This document shows, piece by piece, positions 1 through 8,303 of a DNA stretch of 52,532 nt. Made by a program: the position numbers and the translations under genes. Position 1 is the stretch's first letter. The number at the start of each line of letters is the position of its first letter. The stretch lies in NCBI GenBank assembly GCA_003222975.1, contig QHXN01000081.1, positions 1-52,532 on the forward strand, given 5' to 3'. Source of the DNA: Acidobacteriota bacterium. Lineage in GTDB: Bacteria > Acidobacteriota > Blastocatellia > Pyrinomonadales > Pyrinomonadaceae. The notes beneath the pieces are model-generated. The model made no database searches and was not told the DNA's origin. It worked only from the letters and a program-made list of their open reading frames with translations.

Positions 1-578
1 GGGGCCCACGCCGGGAGCGACAACTGAATCCGGTCGACCTGCATGCACCGCTTCTCCAGGTCGTGCTCCTCCATCCAGTTGAACGCATCGAGCATCTCCT
101 TGACCCATATCGGTCGGTCGGGCGACTCCTGTTCGAGCAGCACGGTGGTGGCCGAGCCCGCGTACCAGTCACGCCAATCGCCCCATGGGGCGGGGGTCAG
201 TTCGAAGCGGAGGGCCAGCCGCCCGTTGGACAGCCTCACGCGGTACTCCTCGCCCTCCGGCCCCTCCGGCTCGCACTTCAGCTCCGGGCGGCGCGTCTCG
301 CGCTCGCGCTCCCCGACCGTCGCGGTGGCAGAGACCCTGGACGGGTCGCCGTAGCCGGGGGAAATCTCCTTATCGAGCCAGAAGACGAGAACGTCCCGCG
401 ACGGGTTGTCGGGATCAACCTGGTGCACCTGTGTGTCGAGTTGATTCCGCTCGGCGTCGAAGACGGCGACCCGTTCGGGCGGGATGCCCGTCTGCTCTTG
501 GATCGGCTGCCAGGGCGTCGTGACGTACCCCCTCCGCCCGTAGCGGGAGGGGTTGTGAAGGTGCAGCTTGAGGGTCAT
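1..578 (-). CDS. Unrecognised protein, N-terminal part only (gene runs off the window's left edge)
   Basis: An open frame of 192 codons reads leftward from ATG at 578 to the window edge without a stop. The start has a GGAG about ten bases upstream. The translation begins MTLKLHLHNPSRYGRRG and contains many aromatic and acidic residues (WYAGSATTVLLEQE, then WVKEMLDAFNWMEEHDLEKRC). There is no signal peptide. The Trp-rich, probably beta-rich character would suit a glycoside hydrolase or lyase N-terminal sandwich domain, but I do not recognise the family and assign no function. Codon use is GC-rich like the rest of the window. Confidence 0.7.
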   Translation of the reverse strand, partial: MTLKLHLHNPSRYGRRGYVTTPWQPIQEQTGIPPERVAVFDAERNQLDTQVHQVDPDNPSRDVLVFWLDKEISPGYGDPSRVSATATVGERERETRRPELKCEPEGPEGEEYRVRLSNGRLALRFELTPAPWGDWRDWYAGSATTVLLEQESPDRPIWVKEMLDAFNWMEEHDLEKRCMQVDRIQLSLPAWA

Positions 579-969
579 CGTGGCAGCTCCGTAGAGGCAC
601 AAGTTCAGCAGGCTGATGGGGCCTGAGAAGACTGAAGTATGTTCCGGCGAATCGCGCGGCGGCGTCGGCTTGCGTCGGACGGTAGTCGTCAAAGGTCTGA
701 AGTGACTGTGCGATTACATTTGCGAGGCCGTAAGCATCGACTGGTGCGCCTGAAAAACCCACCGCACTACAGCGCTTTATAGAAGAGGTTTCCGTTGGTG
801 TCAACAAAAAAATTGAGCCCGCCTCGGACGGGGGCGGCTCCGAGTGCTCCCCTCCGTTTGTTTTTTGTAACCCGACGATTTAAATTCTCGTCCTGCACTT
901 TGAAATCCCGTCCCGGCGGTCGCGCGGCTCGGCGCGACCGTCAGAACTGTTCACCAGGAGACCACCGTC
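579..969. other. Intergenic region between divergent genes
   Basis: This 391-base gap separates the minus-strand gene at 578 from the plus-strand peptidase at 970. I see no convincing gene. It contains an AT-rich patch around 855-895, which may carry the peptidase promoter, and the hairpin with an A-tract at 804-840. I could not fix -35 and -10 boxes with confidence. The plus-strand gene has a clear AGGAGA ribosome site just before 970. Confidence 0.5.
804..840 (-). terminator. Possible intrinsic terminator (minus strand)
   Basis: An imperfect GC-rich hairpin (815-840, outer arms GAGCC/GGCTC) is followed on the minus strand by seven consecutive U. The form is that of a Rho-independent terminator, but no minus-strand gene lies immediately upstream. 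It could stop antisense transcription from the peptidase gene or be a leftover of a lost gene. Confidence 0.3.
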
Positions 970-2745
970 ATGTCGAGACGCCGTATCGCAGCGGCCCTGC
1001 TCTGCTCGCTGCTCTTCGCAAACATCACCGCGTCGGCCCAGCAGCCGACCGCTTCGGCGCAAGCCCCGCCGACACAGGCGGGCGCGCAAGGCCAGCCCAC
1101 GCCCGACCCGAACGACCCCGTCCAGCGCATCAAAGACGAGGGGATGAACCGCTCGCAGTTGATGAAGACTCTGAGCTACCTGACCAACGTCATCGGGCCG
1201 CGGCTCACAGGCTCGCCCGGCATGAGGCGCGCGAACGAGTGGACGCGCGACAGGCTCGCCGAGTGGGGTTTGCAGAACGCGCACCTCGAAGCGTGGGGGC
1301 CGTTCGGTCGCGGCTGGATTCTGAAACGTTTCTCGGCTGAAGTGGTCGAGCCGCAGGCGTTCCCGTTGTTCGCGTACCCGAAGGCCTGGTCGCCGCCGAC
1401 CCCTGGGCCGCTCGCCGCCGAGGTGGTTTACGTGAACGCGACGAACGAGCAAGAGCTTGAGAAGTACAAAGGAACCTTGCGCGGCAAGATCGTGCTCAAC
1501 GGCCCCGTCCGCGATTTGAAAGCGCACTTCGACCCCGAAGCCACGCGCGCGACGGAAAAGCAACTGCTCGACCTCGCCAACGAGCCAGACCCCGCGACGC
1601 GCCCGCCGCGCCGACCGCCGCAGGCCGCGCCCGACTTCCGCGCCGCCGCCGCCTTCAACGCGAGGAAGCTCGGCTTCTATCAGGACGAGGGCGTCGCGCT
1701 CCTCGTTGACCCCAGCCGCGGCGACGACGGAACGATCTTCGTCCAGCAGGCCACCGTGCCGCAGCCCGCGCCCGCCAACCCCTCTGCACCCGCCAACCCC
1801 TCTGCGCCCGCGTTCGGCCCGAACGCGCCGCGCCAGGTGCGCGCGTGGGACAAGGATGCGCCACGGATCGCGCCGCAGATGGTTCTCTCAATCGAGCAGT
1901 ACAACCGCGTCGCGCGCATGCTCGACGCGGGCGAGCGAGTCCGCATGAGCGTCAACCTCGACGCGCAGTTTCTTGACCAGGACCCGATGGCCTACAACAC
2001 CGTCGCGGAGATTCCCGGCAGCGATCTTAAAGATGAAGTCGTCATGCTCGGCGGCCACATGGACTCCTGGCACGGAGGGACGGGCGCGACCGACAACGGC
2101 GCGGGCGTCGCCGTCGCGATGGAAGCCGTGCGAATACTCAAAGCTCTGAACCTTCAGCCGCGCCGCACCGTCCGCGTCGCCCTGTGGAGCGGCGAGGAAG
2201 AGGGCTTGCTCGGCTCGCGCGCATACGTCGAGCAGCACTTCGGCAAGCTTGAGACGCCCGCACCGACGCCGAGTCCAGCGCCGCCCGGCCCGGCTGAGGC
2301 GAGGCCGACGCCGCAGGCCACGCCCGCGCCGCCGCCGAGCGCCCGCCTCTTGACGAAGCCGGAGTACGAGAAGTTCGACGCCTACTTCAACCTCGACAAC
2401 GGCACGGGCCGCATCCGCGGCGTCTATATGCAGGGCAACGACGCGCTCAGGCCCCTCTTCCGCCAATGGCTCGCGCCGTTCGCGGACATGGGCGCGCAGA
2501 CCCTGACCCTCGCCAACACGGGCAGCACCGACCACGTCTCCTTCGACTCAATCGGGCTGCCCGGCTTCCAGTTCATACAGGACGAGATAGACTACAGCGC
2601 GCGCACGCACCACTCGACGCAGGACACATACGAGCGCATACAGGAGGACGACCTGAAGCAGGCCGCCGTCATCATGGCCGCTTTCGTCTATCAGACCGCC
2701 ATGCGCGACGAGAAGCTCCCGCGCAAGCCCGCGCCGGGACGTTGA
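970..2745 (+). CDS. Secreted M28-family zinc metallopeptidase (paralogue 1)
   Basis: 591 aa with an N-terminal signal peptide (about residues 1-24, ending ASAQ) and a Pro/Ala/Gln linker. A PA-like region lies at about 130-345 and an M28 aminopeptidase domain at about 345-590. Expected metal ligands are visible: H363 (GGHMDSWH), D375 (GATDN), E410 (GEEEG), D476 (LDNGTG) and H548 (HHSTQDT). D365 and E409 fit the catalytic Asp and Glu. A Pro-rich insertion at about 427-458 interrupts the catalytic domain. M28 enzymes release N-terminal residues from peptides; this one would act in the periplasm or outside the cell. A good AGGAGA ribosome site supports the start. The next gene is a close paralogue. 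Confidence 0.9.
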   Translation: MSRRRIAAALLCSLLFANITASAQQPTASAQAPPTQAGAQGQPTPDPNDPVQRIKDEGMNRSQLMKTLSYLTNVIGPRLTGSPGMRRANEWTRDRLAEWGLQNAHLEAWGPFGRGWILKRFSAEVVEPQAFPLFAYPKAWSPPTPGPLAAEVVYVNATNEQELEKYKGTLRGKIVLNGPVRDLKAHFDPEATRATEKQLLDLANEPDPATRPPRRPPQAAPDFRAAAAFNARKLGFYQDEGVALLVDPSRGDDGTIFVQQATVPQPAPANPSAPANPSAPAFGPNAPRQVRAWDKDAPRIAPQMVLSIEQYNRVARMLDAGERVRMSVNLDAQFLDQDPMAYNTVAEIPGSDLKDEVVMLGGHMDSWHGGTGATDNGAGVAVAMEAVRILKALNLQPRRTVRVALWSGEEEGLLGSRAYVEQHFGKLETPAPTPSPAPPGPAEARPTPQATPAPPPSARLLTKPEYEKFDAYFNLDNGTGRIRGVYMQGNDALRPLFRQWLAPFADMGAQTLTLANTGSTDHVSFDSIGLPGFQFIQDEIDYSARTHHSTQDTYERIQEDDLKQAAVIMAAFVYQTAMRDEKLPRKPAPGR

Positions 2746-3045
2746 CGCGGCCTGCGGCGCGGCGCGAGTCGAGCCTGACGCCGGGCGGTTAACCACCGCA
2801 GGCGCAGCTTTGAACTTTAACTGCGTCCCTGTTAGTGGTTCAGTTTAAAGAGAGAGTTTAGAGTTCAAGCTTTAGCTTGCTTCCCGCACTACTCAACCTG
2901 AAGGTTGTACTCTAAACTGACCCACTACTGTGCCTCTGTGGTTAACTCTGCCAATACGCGATACTCGGCGCACCCATTCAAACCCGCCGACAGAAATCTC
3001 GGCGGGAAGCTTTTCTATCAGAAAAGTTCAGGAGACTTCAGCGTG
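2746..3045. other. Intergenic region between the paired peptidases
   Basis: This 300-base spacer carries the cloverleaf repeat (2855-2918) and little else I can name. A longer open frame reaches back to 2905, but that part is repeat sequence. The ribosome site (AGGAGA, 3030-3035) precedes the ATG at 3046. Confidence 0.6.
2855..2918. repeat. Cloverleaf-type inverted repeat, copy 1
   Basis: The outer stem AGTTTAGAGT (2855-2864) pairs with ACTCTAAACT (2909-2918). Inside are two perfect 6-bp hairpins, CAAGCT/AGCTTG (2866-2879) and CAACCT/AGGTTG (2894-2907). A second copy lies in opposite orientation at 50902-50966. The outer stem differs between copies by a paired change (TTTAGAG/CTCTAAA here, TTCAGAG/CTCTGAA there), so pairing is preserved. 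It resembles REP/MITE-like extragenic elements in form; no transposase is near. Confidence 0.8.
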
Positions 3046-4896
3046 ATGTTCAGACGCAACGCAGCCGCCGCGCTGCTCCTCTTCGCACTGCTGTCGCAGA
3101 ACTTCTCGGCCACCCGCGCGCAGCAGCCGACGCCCGCGCCCGCGACGCCGCAGGCACAGCCCGCGCCAGCCGCGCCGACGCCCGACATCATCGAGCGCAT
3201 CAAGGACGAGGGCATCAACCGCTCGCAGGTCATGCAGACGGTCGAATACCTGACCGACGTGATCGGCCCGCGCCTCACAGGCTCGCCCGCGCTCCGGCGC
3301 GCGAACAACTGGACGAAGGACAGGCTGACCGAGTGGGGCCTCGCCAACGCGCACCTTGAGCCGTGGGGGCCGTTCGGTCGCGGCTGGACTCTCAAGCGCT
3401 TCTCGGCAGAAGTGGTCGAGCCGCAGGCATTCCCACTGCTCGCCTACCCGCGCGCGTGGTCGCCGGGCCTCGACGCGCCGCTCACGGCGGACGTTGTTCT
3501 CGTTGACGCGAAGAACGAGGAGGAGTTGCAGAAGTACAAGGGACAGCTCCAGGGCAAGATCGTGCTCGCGGGCACTGTGCGCGAGTTGAAGCCGCACTTC
3601 GACGCGGTGGCGAAACGGCTCTCCGAAAAAGAACTGCTCGAACTCGCCGACGCGCCCGACCCGGCGGCGCAGCCGCGCCGACCTCGCACGCCGCCCACGC
3701 CCGAACAGATCGCCGCCGCGCGCTTTGGCGACCGCAAGACGCAGTTCTACTACGAGGAGGGCGTGGCGCTTCTTGTCGGCTCAAGCCCCGCGGGCGACGG
3801 CGGCATGTTGCAGTTCGTGCAGCAGGCCAGCGTGCCCCAGCCCTTCGACACGCCCTTCGACAAGCGCGTCCAGCCCTGGCAAAGGGACGCGCCGAAGCTC
3901 ATCCCGCAGATCGCGCTCTCGAACGACCACTACAACCGCCTCGCACGGATGATCCGCCAGGGCGAGCGATTGCGCATGAGCGTCAACCTCCAGGTGGAGT
4001 TCGACGACACAGACCCAATGGCCTACAACACGGTCGCCGAGATTCCCGGCAGCGACTTGAAGGACGAAGTGGTCATGCTCGGCGGTCACCTTGATTCGTG
4101 GCACACGGCGACGGGCGCGACCGACAACGCCATCGGCGCGTCGGTGATGATGGAGGCCGTTCGGATTCTGAAGGCAGTCGGCGTTCAGCCGCGCCGCACC
4201 GTCCGCGTCGCCCTGTGGAGCGGCGAGGAGGAGGGCTTGCTCGGCTCGCGCTTCTACGTCCGCGAGCACTTTGGCCCAACTCTAGCGCCGACTCCCGCCG
4301 CGACCGTTTCGACCGCGCCCGCCGCGGCAGCGGCAGCCGTCGCAGAGAAAACCGGCAAGACTCCGCCTAAGCGCGAGGCGCGCGCCGCGGCGGCGAACAC
4401 GAAGACTCCGACGCCCCCGCCGGCCACTCAGGCCCCGCCGCCGACTGCGGCGAGCGCGACGACGCAAGCGCCCGCCTTCAAGCCGGAGTACGAACGGCTT
4501 AACGTCTATTTCAACGTGGACAGCGGCACGGGCGCGATCCGCGGCATCTACCTGCAAGGCAACGAGGCGCTGCGGCCCACGTTCCGGCGCTGGCTTGAAC
4601 CCTTCCGCCAGATCAAGGTCGGCGACACAACCTACAACGCCTCGACCATCACGGTCTCGAACTCCGAAGGGTCGGACTTCCTCTCCTTCGACGCCGTCGG
4701 CCTCAACGGCCTCGACTTCCTGCAAGACGACATCGAGTACGAGACGCGCACCTGGCACACGAACCAGGACACTTTCGACCGCGTCCTCGCCGACGACGTG
4801 AAGGAGGCCGCCGTCATCGTCGCGGCCTTCGTCTATGACGCCGCGATGATGGACGGCCATCTCCCGCGCAAACCCTTCAAAGCGCCGGGGCGATAG
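3046..4896 (+). CDS. Secreted M28-family zinc metallopeptidase (paralogue 2)
   Basis: 616 aa from ATG 3046, chosen because AGGAGA lies just upstream and a signal peptide (MFRRNAAAALLLFALL, cleavage near ATRAQ) begins there. The architecture matches the preceding paralogue. Ligands are H348 (GGHLDSWH), D360 (GATDN), E395 (GEEEG), D492 (VDSGTG) and H571 (TWHTNQDT); D350 and E394 are catalytic. An Ala/Pro/Thr-rich insertion of about 70 residues (about 413-480) sits at the same place as the shorter insertion in paralogue 1. The long near-identical stretches point to a tandem duplication followed by divergence of the linker. A periplasmic or extracellular peptidase role is inferred from the family. 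Confidence 0.9.
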   Translation: MFRRNAAAALLLFALLSQNFSATRAQQPTPAPATPQAQPAPAAPTPDIIERIKDEGINRSQVMQTVEYLTDVIGPRLTGSPALRRANNWTKDRLTEWGLANAHLEPWGPFGRGWTLKRFSAEVVEPQAFPLLAYPRAWSPGLDAPLTADVVLVDAKNEEELQKYKGQLQGKIVLAGTVRELKPHFDAVAKRLSEKELLELADAPDPAAQPRRPRTPPTPEQIAAARFGDRKTQFYYEEGVALLVGSSPAGDGGMLQFVQQASVPQPFDTPFDKRVQPWQRDAPKLIPQIALSNDHYNRLARMIRQGERLRMSVNLQVEFDDTDPMAYNTVAEIPGSDLKDEVVMLGGHLDSWHTATGATDNAIGASVMMEAVRILKAVGVQPRRTVRVALWSGEEEGLLGSRFYVREHFGPTLAPTPAATVSTAPAAAAAAVAEKTGKTPPKREARAAAANTKTPTPPPATQAPPPTAASATTQAPAFKPEYERLNVYFNVDSGTGAIRGIYLQGNEALRPTFRRWLEPFRQIKVGDTTYNASTITVSNSEGSDFLSFDAVGLNGLDFLQDDIEYETRTWHTNQDTFDRVLADDVKEAAVIVAAFVYDAAMMDGHLPRKPFKAPGR

Positions 4897-4931
4897 AAGA
4901 GTGAAGGGCGAAAGGAGGGAGGCTGTCGGGG

Positions 4932-5699
4932 ATGATGAAGCTCACGGTGCTCGGCTCAGGCACGTCGGTGCCGCACCCGCGGCGCTCCTCGTCGGCGCAC
5001 TGGCTCGACGCGGGCGTCGGCACGCTCCTCTTAGACATCAGCGGCCCTGCGATTCACCGCATGGCGCAGGAGGGTTGTGACTGGCCGAACCTCGACGCCG
5101 TCTGGGTCAGCCACTTTCACCTCGACCACTTCGGCGGCCTCGCGCCCTTCCTCTTCGGCACGAAGTACGCGCCGCAGACGCTGGGGCGGCGCAAGCCCCT
5201 GACCGTCTTCGGCCCGCGCGGGACTGAAGAGTTGCTGCGCCGCTTCGACGAGGCGGGTGACTACGAACTCTTCAAACAGCCCTTCCCCGTAGAAGTTCGC
5301 GAGGTCTCGCCGCGCGCGGAGTTCGAGGTCTTCGCCGGACTGCACGCGCAAACTTTTTCGACTCCGCACACGAGCGAGAGTCTCGCCGTCCGTCTGACCG
5401 ACGCCGACGGCGCGTCGCTTGTTTACACCTCCGACACGGGCTACACGGAGGCGCTCGCCGCGTTCGCGCGCGACGCAGACTTGTTTCTGATGGAGTGCTC
5501 CTTCTTCCGCTCGAAGCCCGTCGAGACGCACCTCGAACTCGGAGACGCGATGAGGCTCGCGCGCCTCGCCGAGCCGGGGCGCGTCGTGCTCGCGCACCTC
5601 TACCCGGAGTGGGACGGCGTGGACATCACAGCCGAGGCGCGCAAACTCTGGGACGGCGAGACAATCGAGGCGCGCGACGGCCTGCGTTTAAAGATTTGA
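4932..5699 (+). CDS. MBL-fold metallo-hydrolase, RNase Z-like
   Basis: 255 aa, starting MMKLTVLGSGTSVPHPRRSS, the typical first strand of RNase Z-type metallo-beta-lactamase-fold enzymes. Metal ligands can be followed: H61, H63, D65, H66 (HFHLDH), H146 (STPHTSES), D168 (TSDTGY) and H222 (LAHLYP). There is no signal peptide, so it is cytoplasmic. Length and motif order fit the single-domain RNase Z/phosphodiesterase group. Lack of an obvious tRNA-binding exosite arm makes a tRNA 3'-end nuclease role uncertain, so the substrate is unknown. It follows the peptidase gene by 35 nt on the same strand, with GGAGG in the spacer. Confidence 0.8.
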   Translation: MMKLTVLGSGTSVPHPRRSSSAHWLDAGVGTLLLDISGPAIHRMAQEGCDWPNLDAVWVSHFHLDHFGGLAPFLFGTKYAPQTLGRRKPLTVFGPRGTEELLRRFDEAGDYELFKQPFPVEVREVSPRAEFEVFAGLHAQTFSTPHTSESLAVRLTDADGASLVYTSDTGYTEALAAFARDADLFLMECSFFRSKPVETHLELGDAMRLARLAEPGRVVLAHLYPEWDGVDITAEARKLWDGETIEARDGLRLKI

Positions 5700-5732
5700 A
5701 GGCGGCTTAATCGGGGCGGCGTCGAACACGAA

Positions 5733-5784
5733 TGAGGCGGATGGGCGCGGACGAATCCGTGCTCGTCCGCGCCCATCCGCCTCA
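5733..5784. terminator. Perfect 22-bp hairpin between convergent genes
   Basis: Arms 5733-5754 and 5763-5784 are exact reverse complements of 22 bases with an 8-base loop. It lies between the stop of the MBL gene (+) and the stop of the TolC gene (-). Position suggests a bidirectional transcript end or 3'-end stabiliser. It lacks a clear U-tract, so intrinsic termination is not certain. Confidence 0.65.
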
Positions 5785-5802
5785 ACTGCGGCCTATCTTT
5801 CC

Positions 5803-8175
5803 TTACTTCAACCGAATCTCGACGCGGTTCTGTTCGAGCGCGTTGCCGGTGGCGCGCTGCAAGTCGGCGATGGCCTTGTTCAACTCGGTCTGCGCGCGCA
5901 GCTCGTTGCCGCGGGCGGTCGTCAGCGCGGTCTGGCGTTCGAGGACGAGGAAGACCGTTGACTGGCCGGCGTCGAGCTTGCGCTGCTCGGAGGTGTACTG
6001 CTGCTCGGAGGCGGAGCGGGCCGCCGCCGCCGCGCGCAGGCGCGACTCGGCGGTGCGAACCTGCTGGATGGCGTTGCGCACGTCAACCTGTATCAACTGC
6101 TCTAGCTGCTCACGCTGCGTGCGTATGCGGTCGCGGTCAACGAGCGTGCGCCCCAATTGCGCCTCGGCGGTCGTGTTGCGGAAGGGCAGGTTAACAGTGA
6201 CGCCGACGCGGAAGTCTTTGAAGCGGTTCGCGCCGAGGTTCGTGAGCGATTGCCCTTCCCCGCCGACGAGGATGCCGGGGAGCGTCTGCGGCGGGGGCAC
6301 GGGGATCGGCACGAGCTGTTGTCCGGGCGGCAGGCCGGGGTTGACGACACCGATGAGCTGGTTGATGCTCTCGCGGAACTGCGTGCTCGAAGCGGTGAGC
6401 GGGTTGCTCGTCGAAGTGTTGAGCGCGCCGGCGAGGCCGACCGTGCCGTAGGAGGCGACGAGGTCAACCTGCGGCTTCGTCTGCTCGCGCGCGTAGCGCT
6501 GCTCGACCTCGTTGATGGCCGCCGCCACGTCCGACTGTTGCAGCTCCGGGCGGCTCTTCAAGGCGACCTGCATCGCGTTCGTCAAATCCACGGCGGGCGG
6601 CGCGAGATCAACCGAGTCGGTCGGCACTACCGAGACGTTCCAGAGCGGCGACTCGCGGTTCTCGGCGACGAGGTTCTTCAAGTTGTTCTCGGCGCGACCC
6701 ACGTCGTCGAGCGCGGAATAGACGCTCTGCTCGAAGCCGGAGACTTGCGCCTCCGCCGCGACCACGTCAATCGGCGCGAGCATCCCTTCGGAGACGAGCC
6801 GCTTGTTGTGCTCTAACTGCGCGCGCGCGTCGCGCACGGCCTCCTGCTGGATTTGCAGGTTGCGGAGCGCGTACACCAAGTCCCAATAGGCGCGCTGGAC
6901 GTTCGTGATGGTCTCGATGGCGCGCTGGCGGAATTGCGAATCGGTCAGAGAAAGATTCTTCTTCGCGATCTCGATCTGGCGGCGGCTCTGATCGAAGCCG
7001 CGCCCCTTGAGTAGGGGCTGCGTGTAGTTGAACGTCAGCGACGAAGGGTACTGCGGGTTCAGGGCGGCGAAGATGTTGTTGGTCGTGATGCGGTTGTTGA
7101 CGAAGTCCAGACGGTAGCCGCCGCCGAACTTTGGCGTCAGGCCCTGCACTGACGAAGTGCTGAAGAAGCCGGACTGCACGACCGAGGCGGTCGTCGTGCC
7201 GGAAAGGAAGCTGGCCGCGGGCGTCTCTGTGCGCTCATAGTAGGAGTTGGTCAAAAAGTGCGGGTCATAGACGCCGCGCGCCGCCTTCAGGTCGAACTCG
7301 GCGGCGCGCACGTTCTCGCGCGCGACCTCGATGTCCTTGTTGTTGGCGAGCGCAAGCTCTATCGCCTCGCGCACAGAGAGTGGGCGCTGCTCGGCCATGT
7401 CAACGCCGACGCGCTCCAAAGTCGGGAACGGCCCGCTCTCCGCCTTGAAGCCCGGCGCGACCTGCGGCACGTTGAGCTGCTGGCGCTGCGGCGCTGGCCG
7501 CGGCACGCTCTCCTGGCCCGGCGCGGGCGGATTCTGTGGAGACTGAACCTGCGAGCCGGGCGTGCCGGGCTGCTGGCCCTGCGTTGGTTGGACTGCCGGC
7601 GCTTGCTGCGTCGAAGGCGCGGGATTGGCCGGGGCGGTCGGCGGCACGGCGGGCTGCGCGGGCTGCTGGCTTTGCGCGGGCGCGGCGGGGTTCGTTGACT
7701 GCTGCGTCTGCGACTGCGTGGGCGAGGCGGTCTGCGGCGTCTGCGCGGGCGGCTGCGGCGACGGCGGGTTGTTGGCCGAGGGCGCGGGCGGCTGCGTCGT
7801 CTGAGTCGCAGAAGTTGACGACTGTTGCGGCGTGGAAGTGGACGACTGCTGCGCGCCTCCTGTCTCGCGCGGCGTCGTCTTCAACGCGACGACCGCGTAA
7901 GGAATCGGCGACGGCCCGGCGCTTTTAGGTGAAGGCGCGGACTCCGACGCCCGCGGCTCGCCCGCCTTCGGCTTCATCTCTTCGTTGCCGCCGAAGATCG
8001 AGCCGGTGAATGTTTGCGCGGTCGGTTGCGGCGTCGCGGCCTGCCGCGGGTCGTTGACCGCGGGCGCGGGTTGTCGGCCCGAACCCTGCTGCGCGAGCAG
8101 CGTCGAGGGGACCAGGCTAAGAACCAGCGCGACGGTTAGAGCATTGAAGAATGAATTATGTTTGCGCCTAAGCAT
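5803..8175 (-). CDS. TolC-family outer membrane efflux protein with long Pro/Gln-rich N-terminus
   Basis: About 790 aa from ATG 8175 (an in-frame upstream ATG at 8211 is less likely, since the signal peptide begins after it). A signal peptide ends near LLAQQ. Roughly 220 residues rich in Pro, Gln, Ala and Ser follow, and then a full outer-membrane-factor domain (from about 245) with the usual two alpha-hairpin/beta repeats. Family members form trimeric channels that span the outer membrane and periplasm and dock on RND pumps. It is the last gene of an efflux operon, so the partner pump is the RND protein upstream. The low-complexity N-terminus is unusual for TolC; its role is unknown. Confidence 0.9.
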   Translation of the reverse strand: MLRRKHNSFFNALTVALVLSLVPSTLLAQQGSGRQPAPAVNDPRQAATPQPTAQTFTGSIFGGNEEMKPKAGEPRASESAPSPKSAGPSPIPYAVVALKTTPRETGGAQQSSTSTPQQSSTSATQTTQPPAPSANNPPSPQPPAQTPQTASPTQSQTQQSTNPAAPAQSQQPAQPAVPPTAPANPAPSTQQAPAVQPTQGQQPGTPGSQVQSPQNPPAPGQESVPRPAPQRQQLNVPQVAPGFKAESGPFPTLERVGVDMAEQRPLSVREAIELALANNKDIEVARENVRAAEFDLKAARGVYDPHFLTNSYYERTETPAASFLSGTTTASVVQSGFFSTSSVQGLTPKFGGGYRLDFVNNRITTNNIFAALNPQYPSSLTFNYTQPLLKGRGFDQSRRQIEIAKKNLSLTDSQFRQRAIETITNVQRAYWDLVYALRNLQIQQEAVRDARAQLEHNKRLVSEGMLAPIDVVAAEAQVSGFEQSVYSALDDVGRAENNLKNLVAENRESPLWNVSVVPTDSVDLAPPAVDLTNAMQVALKSRPELQQSDVAAAINEVEQRYAREQTKPQVDLVASYGTVGLAGALNTSTSNPLTASSTQFRESINQLIGVVNPGLPPGQQLVPIPVPPPQTLPGILVGGEGQSLTNLGANRFKDFRVGVTVNLPFRNTTAEAQLGRTLVDRDRIRTQREQLEQLIQVDVRNAIQQVRTAESRLRAAAAARSASEQQYTSEQRKLDAGQSTVFLVLERQTALTTARGNELRAQTELNKAIADLQRATGNALEQNRVEIRLK

Positions 8176-8227
8176 GTCTTTGACACCTGATGAATTGAAA
8201 CTGGAGCGCACGGCACTTGGGAGTACA

Positions 8228-8298
8228 GGTCAGAACCGCCTGCGTTGGCGGCGGGTTGTCGTGGCACCACCCGCCCGCTAACGCAGGCGGTTCTGACC
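8228..8298. repeat. Long inverted repeat inside the efflux operon
   Basis: Arms 8228-8246 and 8280-8298 are perfect 19-bp reverse complements, with further imperfect pairing toward the loop. It lies between the RND gene stop (8304) and the TolC start (8175). In mRNA it would form a strong hairpin after the pump gene, which could attenuate or stabilise the transcript. The arm is not a heptad array, unlike the elements at 17-47 kb. Confidence 0.75.
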
Positions 8299-8303
8299 CG
8301 CTC

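Noticed and set aside
415..807. Minus-strand frame of 130 codons
   Set aside because: It overlaps the better supported partial gene at 1-578 by more than 160 bases in another frame and has no ribosome site.
2905..3045. Upstream extension of the second M28 peptidase
   Set aside because: The extra 47 residues come from the cloverleaf repeat and spacer; the signal peptide and ribosome site place the start at 3046.
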